Assembly: GCA_030684835.1 (NCBI GenBank)
Contig: JAUXWZ010000073.1
Coordinates: 1 to 42,248 of the forward strand
Direction: 5' to 3'
Source of the DNA: Beijerinckiaceae bacterium
GTDB lineage: Bacteria > Pseudomonadota > Alphaproteobacteria > Rhizobiales > Beijerinckiaceae
Length of the DNA: 42,248 nt
Each line of letters begins with the position of its first letter. Within the stretch, counting starts at the first letter, position 1. Positions 33,681 through 40,657 of this stretch are shown here, piece by piece. The translations under genes and the position numbers were made by a program. The notes under the pieces were generated by a model. The model had not been told where the DNA came from, did no database searches, and saw only the letters and a list, made by a program, of their open reading frames with translations.

Positions 33681-35987
33681 TTACGCGCGGACGCGCGCAT
33701 CCTCGATCATTTCCCAAACACGCGAGGGCGTGAGCGGCAACGTCTTCGGCTGCACGCCAAACGAAGACAATGCATTGGCCACAGCGTTCGTAACAACGCC
33801 GCCGACAGGAATGATGCCGCCTTCGCCCGCGCCCTTGGCGCCAAGCGGATTTGTGGGTGACGGAAACTGCTCCATCGAAACGCAGCGCACGACCGGGTAG
33901 TCGCTGGCGGTCGGGATGAGATAATCCGCGAGAGATCCCACAAGCAATTGGCCTTCTTCGTTGTAAATCAGCTCTTCGCTGAAAACGCTGCCGAAGCCCT
34001 GCACGGCTGCGCCCATCACCTGGCCATGCAATGTCATCGAGTTGATGATGCGGCCAACGTCGTCGACCACCACATAGTCAACAACGTCCACATGGCCGGT
34101 GCCAGGGTCCACCGCAACGTGGGCGAACGCGGAGCCGTAAGTGTATGTTGGCGTCTGGTTCTTGAAGCTGCCGTCCACCTCAAGATGATCGGACGCAACT
34201 TCCGCCAGCGGCACGGAGCGGCCATCGGCTAGGCGCGCGACGCCTTCAGCAATCGTGATCGCCTCGGGCTCGACGCCCAGCCTCTTTGCAGCAGAGATAC
34301 GAAACAGCGCCAGCAGTTTCTTGCACGCGTCGATGACCGCGGAGCCGCCCATCACAGTCGCGCGCGATCCGTAAGAGCCCCAGCCTTTCTTGAGAAGGTT
34401 TGTCGAGCCATGGAATACGGTGATGCGCTCCATCGGAATTTCGAGATAGTCCGCAGCGATCTGCGCAAGGATTGTTTCGATGCCCTGCCCGATGCCCGAC
34501 GAGCCGGCGAAGAGCGAGATGTCGCCGTTTTTCTCCAGCACCATGCGGGCGTTTTCCTGCGGTCCCGATGCGCCACCCTCAATGAAGCAACCGATTGCGA
34601 TGCCGTGGTAACGGCCATCGATGAGTTTGCCCTGCAGCTTGGACTTTTCCGCCCAGTTCGCTTCTTGCACGCAGGCGTCGAAGCAAACGCGATAATCGCC
34701 CGAGTCGCATTGCGTGTCGGCGCGACCATCGCTCGGCAACACAGTCGCGAGCGGATAAGGCATCTCTTCGTGCGTCAGCAGATTGCGCCGACGGATTTCA
34801 AGCCTGTCGACGCCAAGTCCCGCAGCAGCTTGATCAATCAACCGCTCGATAAAGAAATTACCTTCGTAGCGACCGGGCCCGCGATACGTGCCTGCGGGCG
34901 TCTTATTCGTCACGCAAGCGTAAGCTGCAATGTGAATGGCAGGCATACGATACGGACCGGACATGAATTGAGCCGCGTTGCGCACCGGCGTCATGCCGTT
35001 GGGCCGCACATAGGCGCCGATGTTGATGAACAGATCGCCGCGCATGCCGAGCATCACGCCGTCCTTGCTGAACGCAAGTTCGACGTCGCAGGACGCCTCG
35101 CGCGAATGGCCAATGGCCATGAGATGCTCGCGCCTATCTTCAATCCACTTTACAGGCCGGTCAAACTTACGCGCGCCAAAAGCGACGAGAAAGTCTTCTG
35201 GATAGAATTCGCCGCGTGCGCCAAATCCGCCGCCGACATCAAGTTCGATGTAATCCACCGCCGTTTCCGGCAGGTTCATCATCGCAGCCATGGTCGTGCG
35301 GTTGAAGAACGGAAGTTTTGCGGCGCCGGAGACGGTGAGTTTGCCGTTCTTGGCGTCCCATTCCGCCAGAAGGCCGCGCGTCTCCATGGGCAACGCGGTC
35401 TGGCGCTGTGTGGAAAGCTGATCGCGAATGATGAAGTCCGCGGAGGCGAACGCCGCGTCCACATCGCCCTTGTCGGCGTTGAAGATAGAGGCGAGGTTTG
35501 AGCCGGTAACGTCGAACAGGAGCGACTTGTCCTCCATCGCTCTCTTGCAGTCGATCATGACTGGCAATTGCTCGATATCAGCGACCACACCCTGCAATGC
35601 GTCCTCCGCCAGCTCGGGCGAGTCCGCGAGGATCATCGCGATCGGTTCGCCAAAGTAGCGCACTTTGTCGCGCGCAATGATGGGCTGCGCGTAAGGGCCG
35701 ATGGTCGGGTTGGGGCGACGAAATGGAATGGTCGGAATGTCGCCTTCGATATCAGCGGCGGTGATCACCGCGCGCACGCCCGGCATGGCGAGCGCCTTGG
35801 AGACGTCGATCGAGCGGATCTTGCCGTGCGCGATCTGGCTGCGCGCAAAGGCGGCGTGCCATTGGCCTTCGCGTGATATGTCGTCGAGATACTTTCCCTC
35901 GCCGCGCAGGAAGCGATAGTCCTCGACGCGCTCAATGTGGGCGCCGATGTAGCTGTTGCTCGTGTGAGCGCCGTGATGCGGTTTCAT
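33681..35987 (-). CDS. Molybdenum hydroxylase C, molybdopterin-binding large subunit
   Basis: 768 residues. Motifs: DVGGGFGARGEFYPED (250-265), loop GTYRGPGRYEG (366-376) and KGAGEGG with catalytic Glu722. The loop and much of the sequence resemble set A more than set B, suggesting a duplication followed by divergence. The CO-dehydrogenase Cys loop is absent. Start ATG overlaps the small-subunit stop (ATGA). Last gene of operon C (decarboxylase-like, medium, small, large), ending at a strong terminator. Confidence 0.93.
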   Translation of the reverse strand: MKPHHGAHTSNSYIGAHIERVEDYRFLRGEGKYLDDISREGQWHAAFARSQIAHGKIRSIDVSKALAMPGVRAVITAADIEGDIPTIPFRRPNPTIGPYAQPIIARDKVRYFGEPIAMILADSPELAEDALQGVVADIEQLPVMIDCKRAMEDKSLLFDVTGSNLASIFNADKGDVDAAFASADFIIRDQLSTQRQTALPMETRGLLAEWDAKNGKLTVSGAAKLPFFNRTTMAAMMNLPETAVDYIELDVGGGFGARGEFYPEDFLVAFGARKFDRPVKWIEDRREHLMAIGHSREASCDVELAFSKDGVMLGMRGDLFINIGAYVRPNGMTPVRNAAQFMSGPYRMPAIHIAAYACVTNKTPAGTYRGPGRYEGNFFIERLIDQAAAGLGVDRLEIRRRNLLTHEEMPYPLATVLPSDGRADTQCDSGDYRVCFDACVQEANWAEKSKLQGKLIDGRYHGIAIGCFIEGGASGPQENARMVLEKNGDISLFAGSSGIGQGIETILAQIAADYLEIPMERITVFHGSTNLLKKGWGSYGSRATVMGGSAVIDACKKLLALFRISAAKRLGVEPEAITIAEGVARLADGRSVPLAEVASDHLEVDGSFKNQTPTYTYGSAFAHVAVDPGTGHVDVVDYVVVDDVGRIINSMTLHGQVMGAAVQGFGSVFSEELIYNEEGQLLVGSLADYLIPTASDYPVVRCVSMEQFPSPTNPLGAKGAGEGGIIPVGGVVTNAVANALSSFGVQPKTLPLTPSRVWEMIEDARVRA

Positions 35988-36466
35988 TCTTTGTCACCCC
36001 GGCTATGCTGATAGGACGCGCGCGCATCCATCGCCGCTTCGACAATTGTGATGTAGCCCGTGCAGCGGCAGAGATTGCCGGAGATCACGTCGCGGATACG
36101 GTCTTCATCGGCGTTCGGCTCTTCGCTCAGCAAGGCATGAATGGTGGTGAGCATACCCGGCGTGCAAAAGCCGCATTGAAGCGCGTGGTGCGTCTTGAAC
36201 GCAGTCTGCAGCGGCGAAAGACCTTCTTCTGGCGAGAGGCCTTCAACCGTCGTTACCTTCGCGCCATTCGCCTGCACCGCAAGCATTAGGCAGGAGCGCA
36301 CGGCGTCGCCATTTACGATAATTGTGCAGGCGCCGCAGACGCCATGTTCGCAGCCGACATGCGTGCCGGTGAGATGCAATTCGTGACGCAGGCAATCGGC
36401 CAGCGTCGTACGGGCGGAAACGTCAACGGAAACGGCCTTGCCGTTCACCTCGAAGCGGACGGTCAT
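35984..36466 (-). CDS. Molybdenum hydroxylase C, [2Fe-2S] small subunit
   Basis: 160 residues from ATG 36466 (MTVRFEVNGK). The frame is open upstream to 36619, but that part lies inside the FAD gene and is Arg/Pro-rich, so it is excluded. Cluster ligands: C39, C44, C47, C59 and C98, C101, C133, C135, all present. AGCGAGG ribosome site; the start is 1 nt after the FAD-subunit stop, and the end overlaps the large-subunit start by 4 nt. Confidence 0.94.
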   Translation of the reverse strand: MTVRFEVNGKAVSVDVSARTTLADCLRHELHLTGTHVGCEHGVCGACTIIVNGDAVRSCLMLAVQANGAKVTTVEGLSPEEGLSPLQTAFKTHHALQCGFCTPGMLTTIHALLSEEPNADEDRIRDVISGNLCRCTGYITIVEAAMDARASYQHSRGDKE

Positions 36467-36467
36467 G

Positions 36468-37337
36468 TTACCTCGCTGTGCGGGCGGCGGCGCGCGTGAG
36501 CGCACGGCCGAGGAGAGTGCCGACGAGCGCTTTGCGATAACGCGCGCTCGCATGGATGTCGCCAGCCGGATCGACCTCTGCCGATGCGGCGGCGGAGGCG
36601 GCCTTGATTGCGTCCGCATCTATTGCGCGGCCTTCAATCGCAGCTTCGGCGGCCTTGAGGCGGATCGGCGTATCAGCGATGGAGAGCGCCGAGACGCGCA
36701 CGTTTTTAGCGTGGCCCTGCGCGTCAACATCGTAACAGGTCGCTACGCCCGCCAGCGCAAAGTCGCCGCGGCGGCGCGCAAATTCCTCGAAGGCGTAGCG
36801 CCGCGTCGCGGGCCATGCGGGGAAGCGCACAGCGACAATGATCTCGTCATGAGACAGCGACGTCGACAACGAGCCTGTGAAGAGATCCGCAGCGGCTATG
36901 TCGCGCGCGCCTTTCGCGCCAACGACTTCGATGACGGCGTCCAGCGCCAGCGCCACGGCGGGCATTTCAGACGCGGGATCGGCATGCGCCAGGCTGCCGC
37001 CAATGGTGCCGCGATTGCGCACCTGATAATGGGCGACATGGTCAACCGCTTCAGGCAGAAGCGGCAGCGCATCTTTCAGTTGTGCGTTGTCGAGAATGTC
37101 GCGCCAGCGAACCATCGCGCCAATGCGCACGCCAGCCGCGCTGACTTCAATCGCGCGCAGATCCGGGATGTTTCGAAGATCGACGAGCAAACTGGGCTCG
37201 GCGAGGCGAAACGCCATCACTGGCAAAATGCTTTGTCCGCCGGACAGCGGACGGGCGTCACCCTTGCCCGCCATCAGAAGCGCGACGGCTTCGATGAGGC
37301 TTGTGGGCGCCTGGTAGTCGAATTGCGGAAGTTTCAT
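36468..37337 (-). CDS. Molybdenum hydroxylase C, FAD-binding medium subunit
   Basis: 289 residues. FAD motifs SGGQSILPVM (32-41) and GTIGGSLAHADPASE (110-124). Family N-terminus MKLPQFDYQAPTS supports the start. It is 63 nt downstream of the decarboxylase-like gene, with an 8-bp hairpin in the gap, and is followed at once by the small subunit. Confidence 0.93.
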   Translation of the reverse strand: MKLPQFDYQAPTSLIEAVALLMAGKGDARPLSGGQSILPVMAFRLAEPSLLVDLRNIPDLRAIEVSAAGVRIGAMVRWRDILDNAQLKDALPLLPEAVDHVAHYQVRNRGTIGGSLAHADPASEMPAVALALDAVIEVVGAKGARDIAAADLFTGSLSTSLSHDEIIVAVRFPAWPATRRYAFEEFARRRGDFALAGVATCYDVDAQGHAKNVRVSALSIADTPIRLKAAEAAIEGRAIDADAIKAASAAASAEVDPAGDIHASARYRKALVGTLLGRALTRAAARTAR

Positions 37338-37365
37338 TCTCTCTCGCGCCGTTCGAAGGAAATGA

Positions 37366-37386
37366 GCGGCGCGCTTGACGCGCCGC
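37366..37386 (-). other. Intercistronic hairpin in operon C
   Basis: GCGGCGCG-TCAAG-CGCGCCGC on the minus strand is a perfect 8-bp stem between the decarboxylase-like gene and the FAD gene. No T-run follows, so partial termination or mRNA processing is more likely than a full stop. Confidence 0.45.
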
Positions 37387-37400
37387 GGCGTCGTATTGGA

Positions 37401-38387
37401 TCACACGCGGAAGACGTGACCGCGCTTGTGTCCTTGCGAAACTGGCAGGAACAATTCTTCCAGCGGAATTTCGCGGCTGAGCAATCCTTGCTCGTGCGAA
37501 AAGCGCACAAGCATTTCGAGCTGATAGCGATTCTTCTCGGTGAGGCCGTATTCCCACGGATCGGAACCAAGGATTTCTTCCTGCTCTTCCCACGCTTCAC
37601 GATACCAGGCGAGCGGTGCGACGCGCGGATTCTCCATGCGCTTCATTCCAACACTCTTGGCGGTGTTGAACGCGTGGAAGAGATTGAGCGGCACCCAGGG
37701 GTATTGCTCGACGATCTCTTTCTTGATGCCGACGACGTGCATGATCGGGAAGATCTGCGTGCGCTTATAGAAGTCGACCTCTTCCTGCTTGTAGTTGGGA
37801 AATAGACGGCCGACACGTGGATCCTTGTCCAGCAACGGCTGGATGAGATCGGGATGAATCAGCGCGTCAATCTCACCTTCGGCAAGCATCGTCTCGATCG
37901 ACTTGTCGTCGGGAATACGCTGGAGGCGAAGGCCTTCCGGCTTTTTGAAGTCGATCGCTTCTTCAAGCTCAGTGTACCAGTCGATAGACTTGAACGGCAC
38001 GCCATATTGGTGATCGAGCAGGCCACGAAGCCAGAGGATCGCGCTCGATTGATATTGCTTGAGGCCAACCTTCTTGCCGATGAGATCCTTCGGCTCCTTG
38101 ATGCCCTTCGTCGTGTTGATGAAGATGAAGCCGTGACGGAAGCGGCGATGCAGGAATACGGGGATCGCCTCGAACGGGAAGCCCTTGTCCTTTGATGCGA
38201 TGTATGACGAGCAGGACACTTCCGCGATGTCGAAGTCCTGATTGCGCAGGAAACGCCAATGCCGCGTCGTGGAATCCATCGCGGTGAGCACGTTCAGCTC
38301 GATGCCGTCGGGCGTGACGGTTCCGTCCTTCAACGGCTTGGTGATTTCGTAGTCGCCAACCGCGAGGGTGAGTTTGAGCTTGCCCAT
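37401..38387 (-). CDS. 4,5-dihydroxyphthalate decarboxylase-like (Pht5) / substrate-binding-fold protein
   Basis: 328 residues, the length of Pht5. It has the features of that group: LTLAVGDYEITKPLKDGTVT at the N-terminus, FDIAEVSCSSYIASK, FIFINTTKGIKEPKDLIGKK and LIHPDLIQPLL. The fold is that of periplasmic binding proteins, but there is no signal peptide, so it is cytoplasmic. Pht5 removes a carboxyl group from 4,5-dihydroxyphthalate; many relatives have no known reaction. Start ATG with GGGAGG about 10 nt upstream. As first gene of operon C it probably prepares or finishes the substrate of hydroxylase C. Confidence 0.85.
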   Translation of the reverse strand: MGKLKLTLAVGDYEITKPLKDGTVTPDGIELNVLTAMDSTTRHWRFLRNQDFDIAEVSCSSYIASKDKGFPFEAIPVFLHRRFRHGFIFINTTKGIKEPKDLIGKKVGLKQYQSSAILWLRGLLDHQYGVPFKSIDWYTELEEAIDFKKPEGLRLQRIPDDKSIETMLAEGEIDALIHPDLIQPLLDKDPRVGRLFPNYKQEEVDFYKRTQIFPIMHVVGIKKEIVEQYPWVPLNLFHAFNTAKSVGMKRMENPRVAPLAWYREAWEEQEEILGSDPWEYGLTEKNRYQLEMLVRFSHEQGLLSREIPLEELFLPVSQGHKRGHVFRV

Positions 38388-38406
38388 CCGTTATGATCCT
38401 CCCTCG

Positions 38407-38446
38407 GCCGACAACCGTCGGCACGTGTCCAAAGCATGCGCATGCT
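38407..38446. promoter_or_regulatory. Two perfect palindromes upstream of operon C
   Basis: GCCGAC-AACC-GTCGGC (38407-38422) and AGCATGCGCATGCT (38433-38446, a 14-bp palindrome) lie 20-60 nt before the decarboxylase-like start. Their position fits operators of operon C. Confidence 0.45.
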
Positions 38447-38481
38447 GCGCACACCAATCCATCTTCTTTTTTAGGACATAC

Positions 38482-38653
38482 CCCAGAAATGGTACGATCG
38501 CAACTGCCGCGATGCGGTTATAAGATGCGCAACGGGCGCACATCATTGAGGTGCCGTAAGTGAATTCCAATATATTTCAGTTACTTGCTATATTTCCATT
38601 CGCAATTTGTTTGACGTTGACGCCAACCCGCGGGCGTGGTCCAATTTTGTTAC
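38482..38653. promoter_or_regulatory. Two copies of the island operator motif between operon C and receptor 4
   Basis: CCCAGAAATGGTAC (38482-38495) matches GCCAAATTTGGTAC at 10 of 14 positions. TCCAATTTTGTTAC (38640-38653) matches GCCAATTTTGGTAC at 12 of 14. The second lies 53 nt before the receptor 4 start. The gap 38388-38705 holds no gene. Confidence 0.4.
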
Positions 38654-38705
38654 AAATTACGTGCGCGCCAATTGTCTTCTACATCAACCTTCGGAAAGGT
38701 TACGG

Positions 38706-39737
38706 ATGCTGACGAAGAACCTGACGTTTGCAGCGATAGCTGCCTCACTTACCGCGCCATTCGCCCTCCCCAATGCCGCTCTGGCGCAGGTTTTCTATGA
38801 GGGCAAAACCGTCCGCATGGTCGTCGGCAGCGACGCCGGCGGCGGCTTCGACACATTCGCGCGGTTATTTTCGCGACACCTCGACAGGTTTGTCCCCGGC
38901 GCTCCCACATTCGTGGTGCAGAATATGCCAGGCGCGGGCAGCGGTAATGCGGCTGCCTATGTGGCGCACTCGGCGGCGAAAGACGGCACGGTTATCGCCG
39001 CACTAAATCCCGGTGGGTTGATCGCGCCTCTCTTTGCGGGCCGCAGTGCGAAGTTTGACGCTGCGAAGCTGCAATATCTCGCCAGCGCGGACACCACCGC
39101 GCGCGTCTGTTTCACGATGAAGAACAGTCCCATTAAAACTGCCAAAGACGCGCAGACCAAAGAGGTCATCATCGGCGCGGGCGCTGTCGGCTCGTCTTCG
39201 TTCGATTACGCTTACATGCATCAGCGGCTGAACAATATGAAGTTCAAGATCGTCGCCGGGTACAAGGGCATGGCGGATATTCTGCTTGCGCTCGAACGCG
39301 GCGAAGTCGAGGGCATTTGCGGCTACGATTGGTCCGGCCTCAAGGCGGTGCGTCCGCAATTTGTCGCCGATGGCGCCTTCAACTATTTGCTGCAGGCGCC
39401 TGTGGAGCCTGTGGCCGATCTGGATGACCTTAACATCCCCAAAGCAGCCGATCTAGCCGCCTCGGCGGAAGACAAGGCCGCCCTCGAATTGCTGGTCGGT
39501 CAACAATTGTTCGGCCGCCCTTACGCCGTTGCGCCAGAGGTTCCCGCCGACAAGGTCGCGCTTCTGCGAAAGGCATTCGCGGATGTGATGACGGACAAGA
39601 CGTTTCTTGCCGAAGTGGAAAAGCTGAAGCTCACGGTGTCTTATGCGCCGGGCGATCAGGTGCAGGCGCTCATTCAAAAAATGTACGCGTCGCCGCCCGC
39701 CGTCGTGGAGCGGGCTAAAAACGCCATCAGGCCCTGA
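38706..39737 (+). CDS. Bug/TctC-type periplasmic solute-binding receptor 4
   Basis: 343 residues from ATG 38706, which has GGAAAGG 6 nt upstream; the longer open frame to 38607 lies in the promoter region. The signal peptide ends near LPNAALAQ (21-28). Family motifs: KTVRMVVGSDAGGGFDTFAR (34-53), NMPGAGSGNA. The pocket segment VEGICGYDWSGLKAVRP closely parallels LDGRCGWSWGSVKATRP of receptor 1, so these two may bind similar ligands, matching the similarity of hydroxylases A and C. It is divergent from operon C. Confidence 0.92.
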   Translation: MLTKNLTFAAIAASLTAPFALPNAALAQVFYEGKTVRMVVGSDAGGGFDTFARLFSRHLDRFVPGAPTFVVQNMPGAGSGNAAAYVAHSAAKDGTVIAALNPGGLIAPLFAGRSAKFDAAKLQYLASADTTARVCFTMKNSPIKTAKDAQTKEVIIGAGAVGSSSFDYAYMHQRLNNMKFKIVAGYKGMADILLALERGEVEGICGYDWSGLKAVRPQFVADGAFNYLLQAPVEPVADLDDLNIPKAADLAASAEDKAALELLVGQQLFGRPYAVAPEVPADKVALLRKAFADVMTDKTFLAEVEKLKLTVSYAPGDQVQALIQKMYASPPAVVERAKNAIRP

Positions 39738-39743
39738 GAATGG

Positions 39744-39771
39744 AAAAAGCCCCGGGGTTTTCACCCGGAGC
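39744..39771 (-). terminator. Rho-independent terminator reading on the minus strand
   Basis: GCTCCGGG-TGAAAA-CCCCGGGGC (8 bp with one G-U) followed by TTTTT on the minus strand. It is 170 nt beyond the GST stop codon, which suggests it ends either a long 3' tail or a separate small RNA. Confidence 0.65.
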
Positions 39772-39930
39772 TTCCCAAACGCTCATCAACTCCCGCCAGT
39801 ACATCCGTGGTCGAATAATCAAGAGCGCCGCGGTCGCTGCAGCTTGCGGGGGGCAACGCCACGCGACCGGGTGAGCTGTATTTGGTGGGCGCCTTGCGGA
39901 CCTGCAAGGGGCGCCCACAGGTTTTCTACA
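39772..39930 (-). ncRNA. Candidate structured RNA between receptor 4 and the GST gene
   Basis: The minus strand can fold into a 13-bp stem over 39885-39918 (GTGGGCGCC pairs with GGCGCCCAC, then four more pairs with a 2-nt bulge), then GGTCGC/GCGACC enclosing a 25-nt loop, then the terminator at 39744-39771. No open frame with coding character is seen. The size would fit a 6S-like or other small RNA, or merely the structured 3' end of the GST mRNA. On the plus strand the first stem is followed by AGGTTTTCT and could instead end the receptor 4 mRNA. Confidence 0.3.
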
Positions 39931-39944
39931 CGCCTCTGTAAAGC

Positions 39945-40577
39945 TTACTCTGCGTCAGGCTGCTTCTCAGGCGCGGCCGCGGCGAAGGCGGGATGGGCGA
40001 GACATGCAGCCTCAGCTTCAAGAATCCGCTTGAAGCCGCTCACGTCAGCGCCAAAGCGGCGGGCGTTGACCAATTGGGGAACGAGACAAATGTCCGCAAG
40101 CGTGGGCTCGGCCCCAAAGCAGAACGGGCCCTTTTCTTTCGCAAGCATAAGCTCGCAGGCCGCCAGGCCGTCGTAGTTTGTTTCCTTCGCCCATTGATTG
40201 GCCTTCGCCTCATCAAGACCGTAAGCCTTGAGCTTGTTCAAGACACCCAAATTTTGAACGGGGTGAACATCGCATGCGATGGCGAGCGCGAAGGCGCGGA
40301 CGCGCGCGCGCTGCAGCGGATCTTTCGGCAGGAAGGACGGCGTGGGGTGCGTCTCGTCCAGCCACTCAAGGATCGCGATGGATTGCGTGAGCGCCTCGCC
40401 TGAATCGGTGAAGAGCGTGGGCACCAGACCCTGCGGATTGACCGCCAGATAGTCCGCCGCCTTGTGCTCGTTCTTGCGCAGGTGGCGGAAGGCATGTTCA
40501 GCGGTGAGGCCCTTGAGATTGAGCCCAATGCGCACACGATAAGATGCGCCGCTCCTGAAAAAGCCGATCAGCTTCAT
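39945..40577 (-). CDS. Zeta-class GST, maleylacetoacetate/maleylpyruvate isomerase-like
   Basis: 210 residues. N-terminal thioredoxin-like domain with the glutathione-activating motif RSGASYRVRIGLNLKG (8-23), cis-Pro region NPQGLVPTLF, and QSIAILEWLDE. The C-terminal helical domain has CDVHPVQNL and a family-like ending PEKQPDAE. Such enzymes isomerise maleylacetoacetate or maleylpyruvate (from homogentisate or gentisate) with glutathione. ATG 40577 (MKLIGFF) has GGAAG at a good distance; an ATG at 40589 has its AAGG directly touching it. It could serve a gentisate route begun by the monooxygenase at 6280-7476, but no ring-cleavage dioxygenase is present. Confidence 0.87.
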   Translation of the reverse strand: MKLIGFFRSGASYRVRIGLNLKGLTAEHAFRHLRKNEHKAADYLAVNPQGLVPTLFTDSGEALTQSIAILEWLDETHPTPSFLPKDPLQRARVRAFALAIACDVHPVQNLGVLNKLKAYGLDEAKANQWAKETNYDGLAACELMLAKEKGPFCFGAEPTLADICLVPQLVNARRFGADVSGFKRILEAEAACLAHPAFAAAAPEKQPDAE

Positions 40578-40657
40578 AATCTCTTCCATCCTTGATATGT
40601 GTCCGCGCTCGCAAGAACGACGCAGAATAGTTGCGCGCCCGTGCGGGTCAACGGCGC

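Noticed and set aside
36438..37805. Long plus-strand open frame (455 codons) opposite the FAD subunit and decarboxylase-like genes
   Set aside because: Antisense to two clear family members; the translation is Arg/His-rich with no recognisable domain, as expected of a shadow frame in GC-rich DNA. The same holds for the frames at 34410-35501 and 27214-28155.
39895..39910. AGGTCCGCAAGG on the minus strand resembling the signal-recognition-particle RNA core
   Set aside because: The conserved asymmetric loop and the GGAAGCAG part are missing; the segment is simply the loop side of a hairpin.
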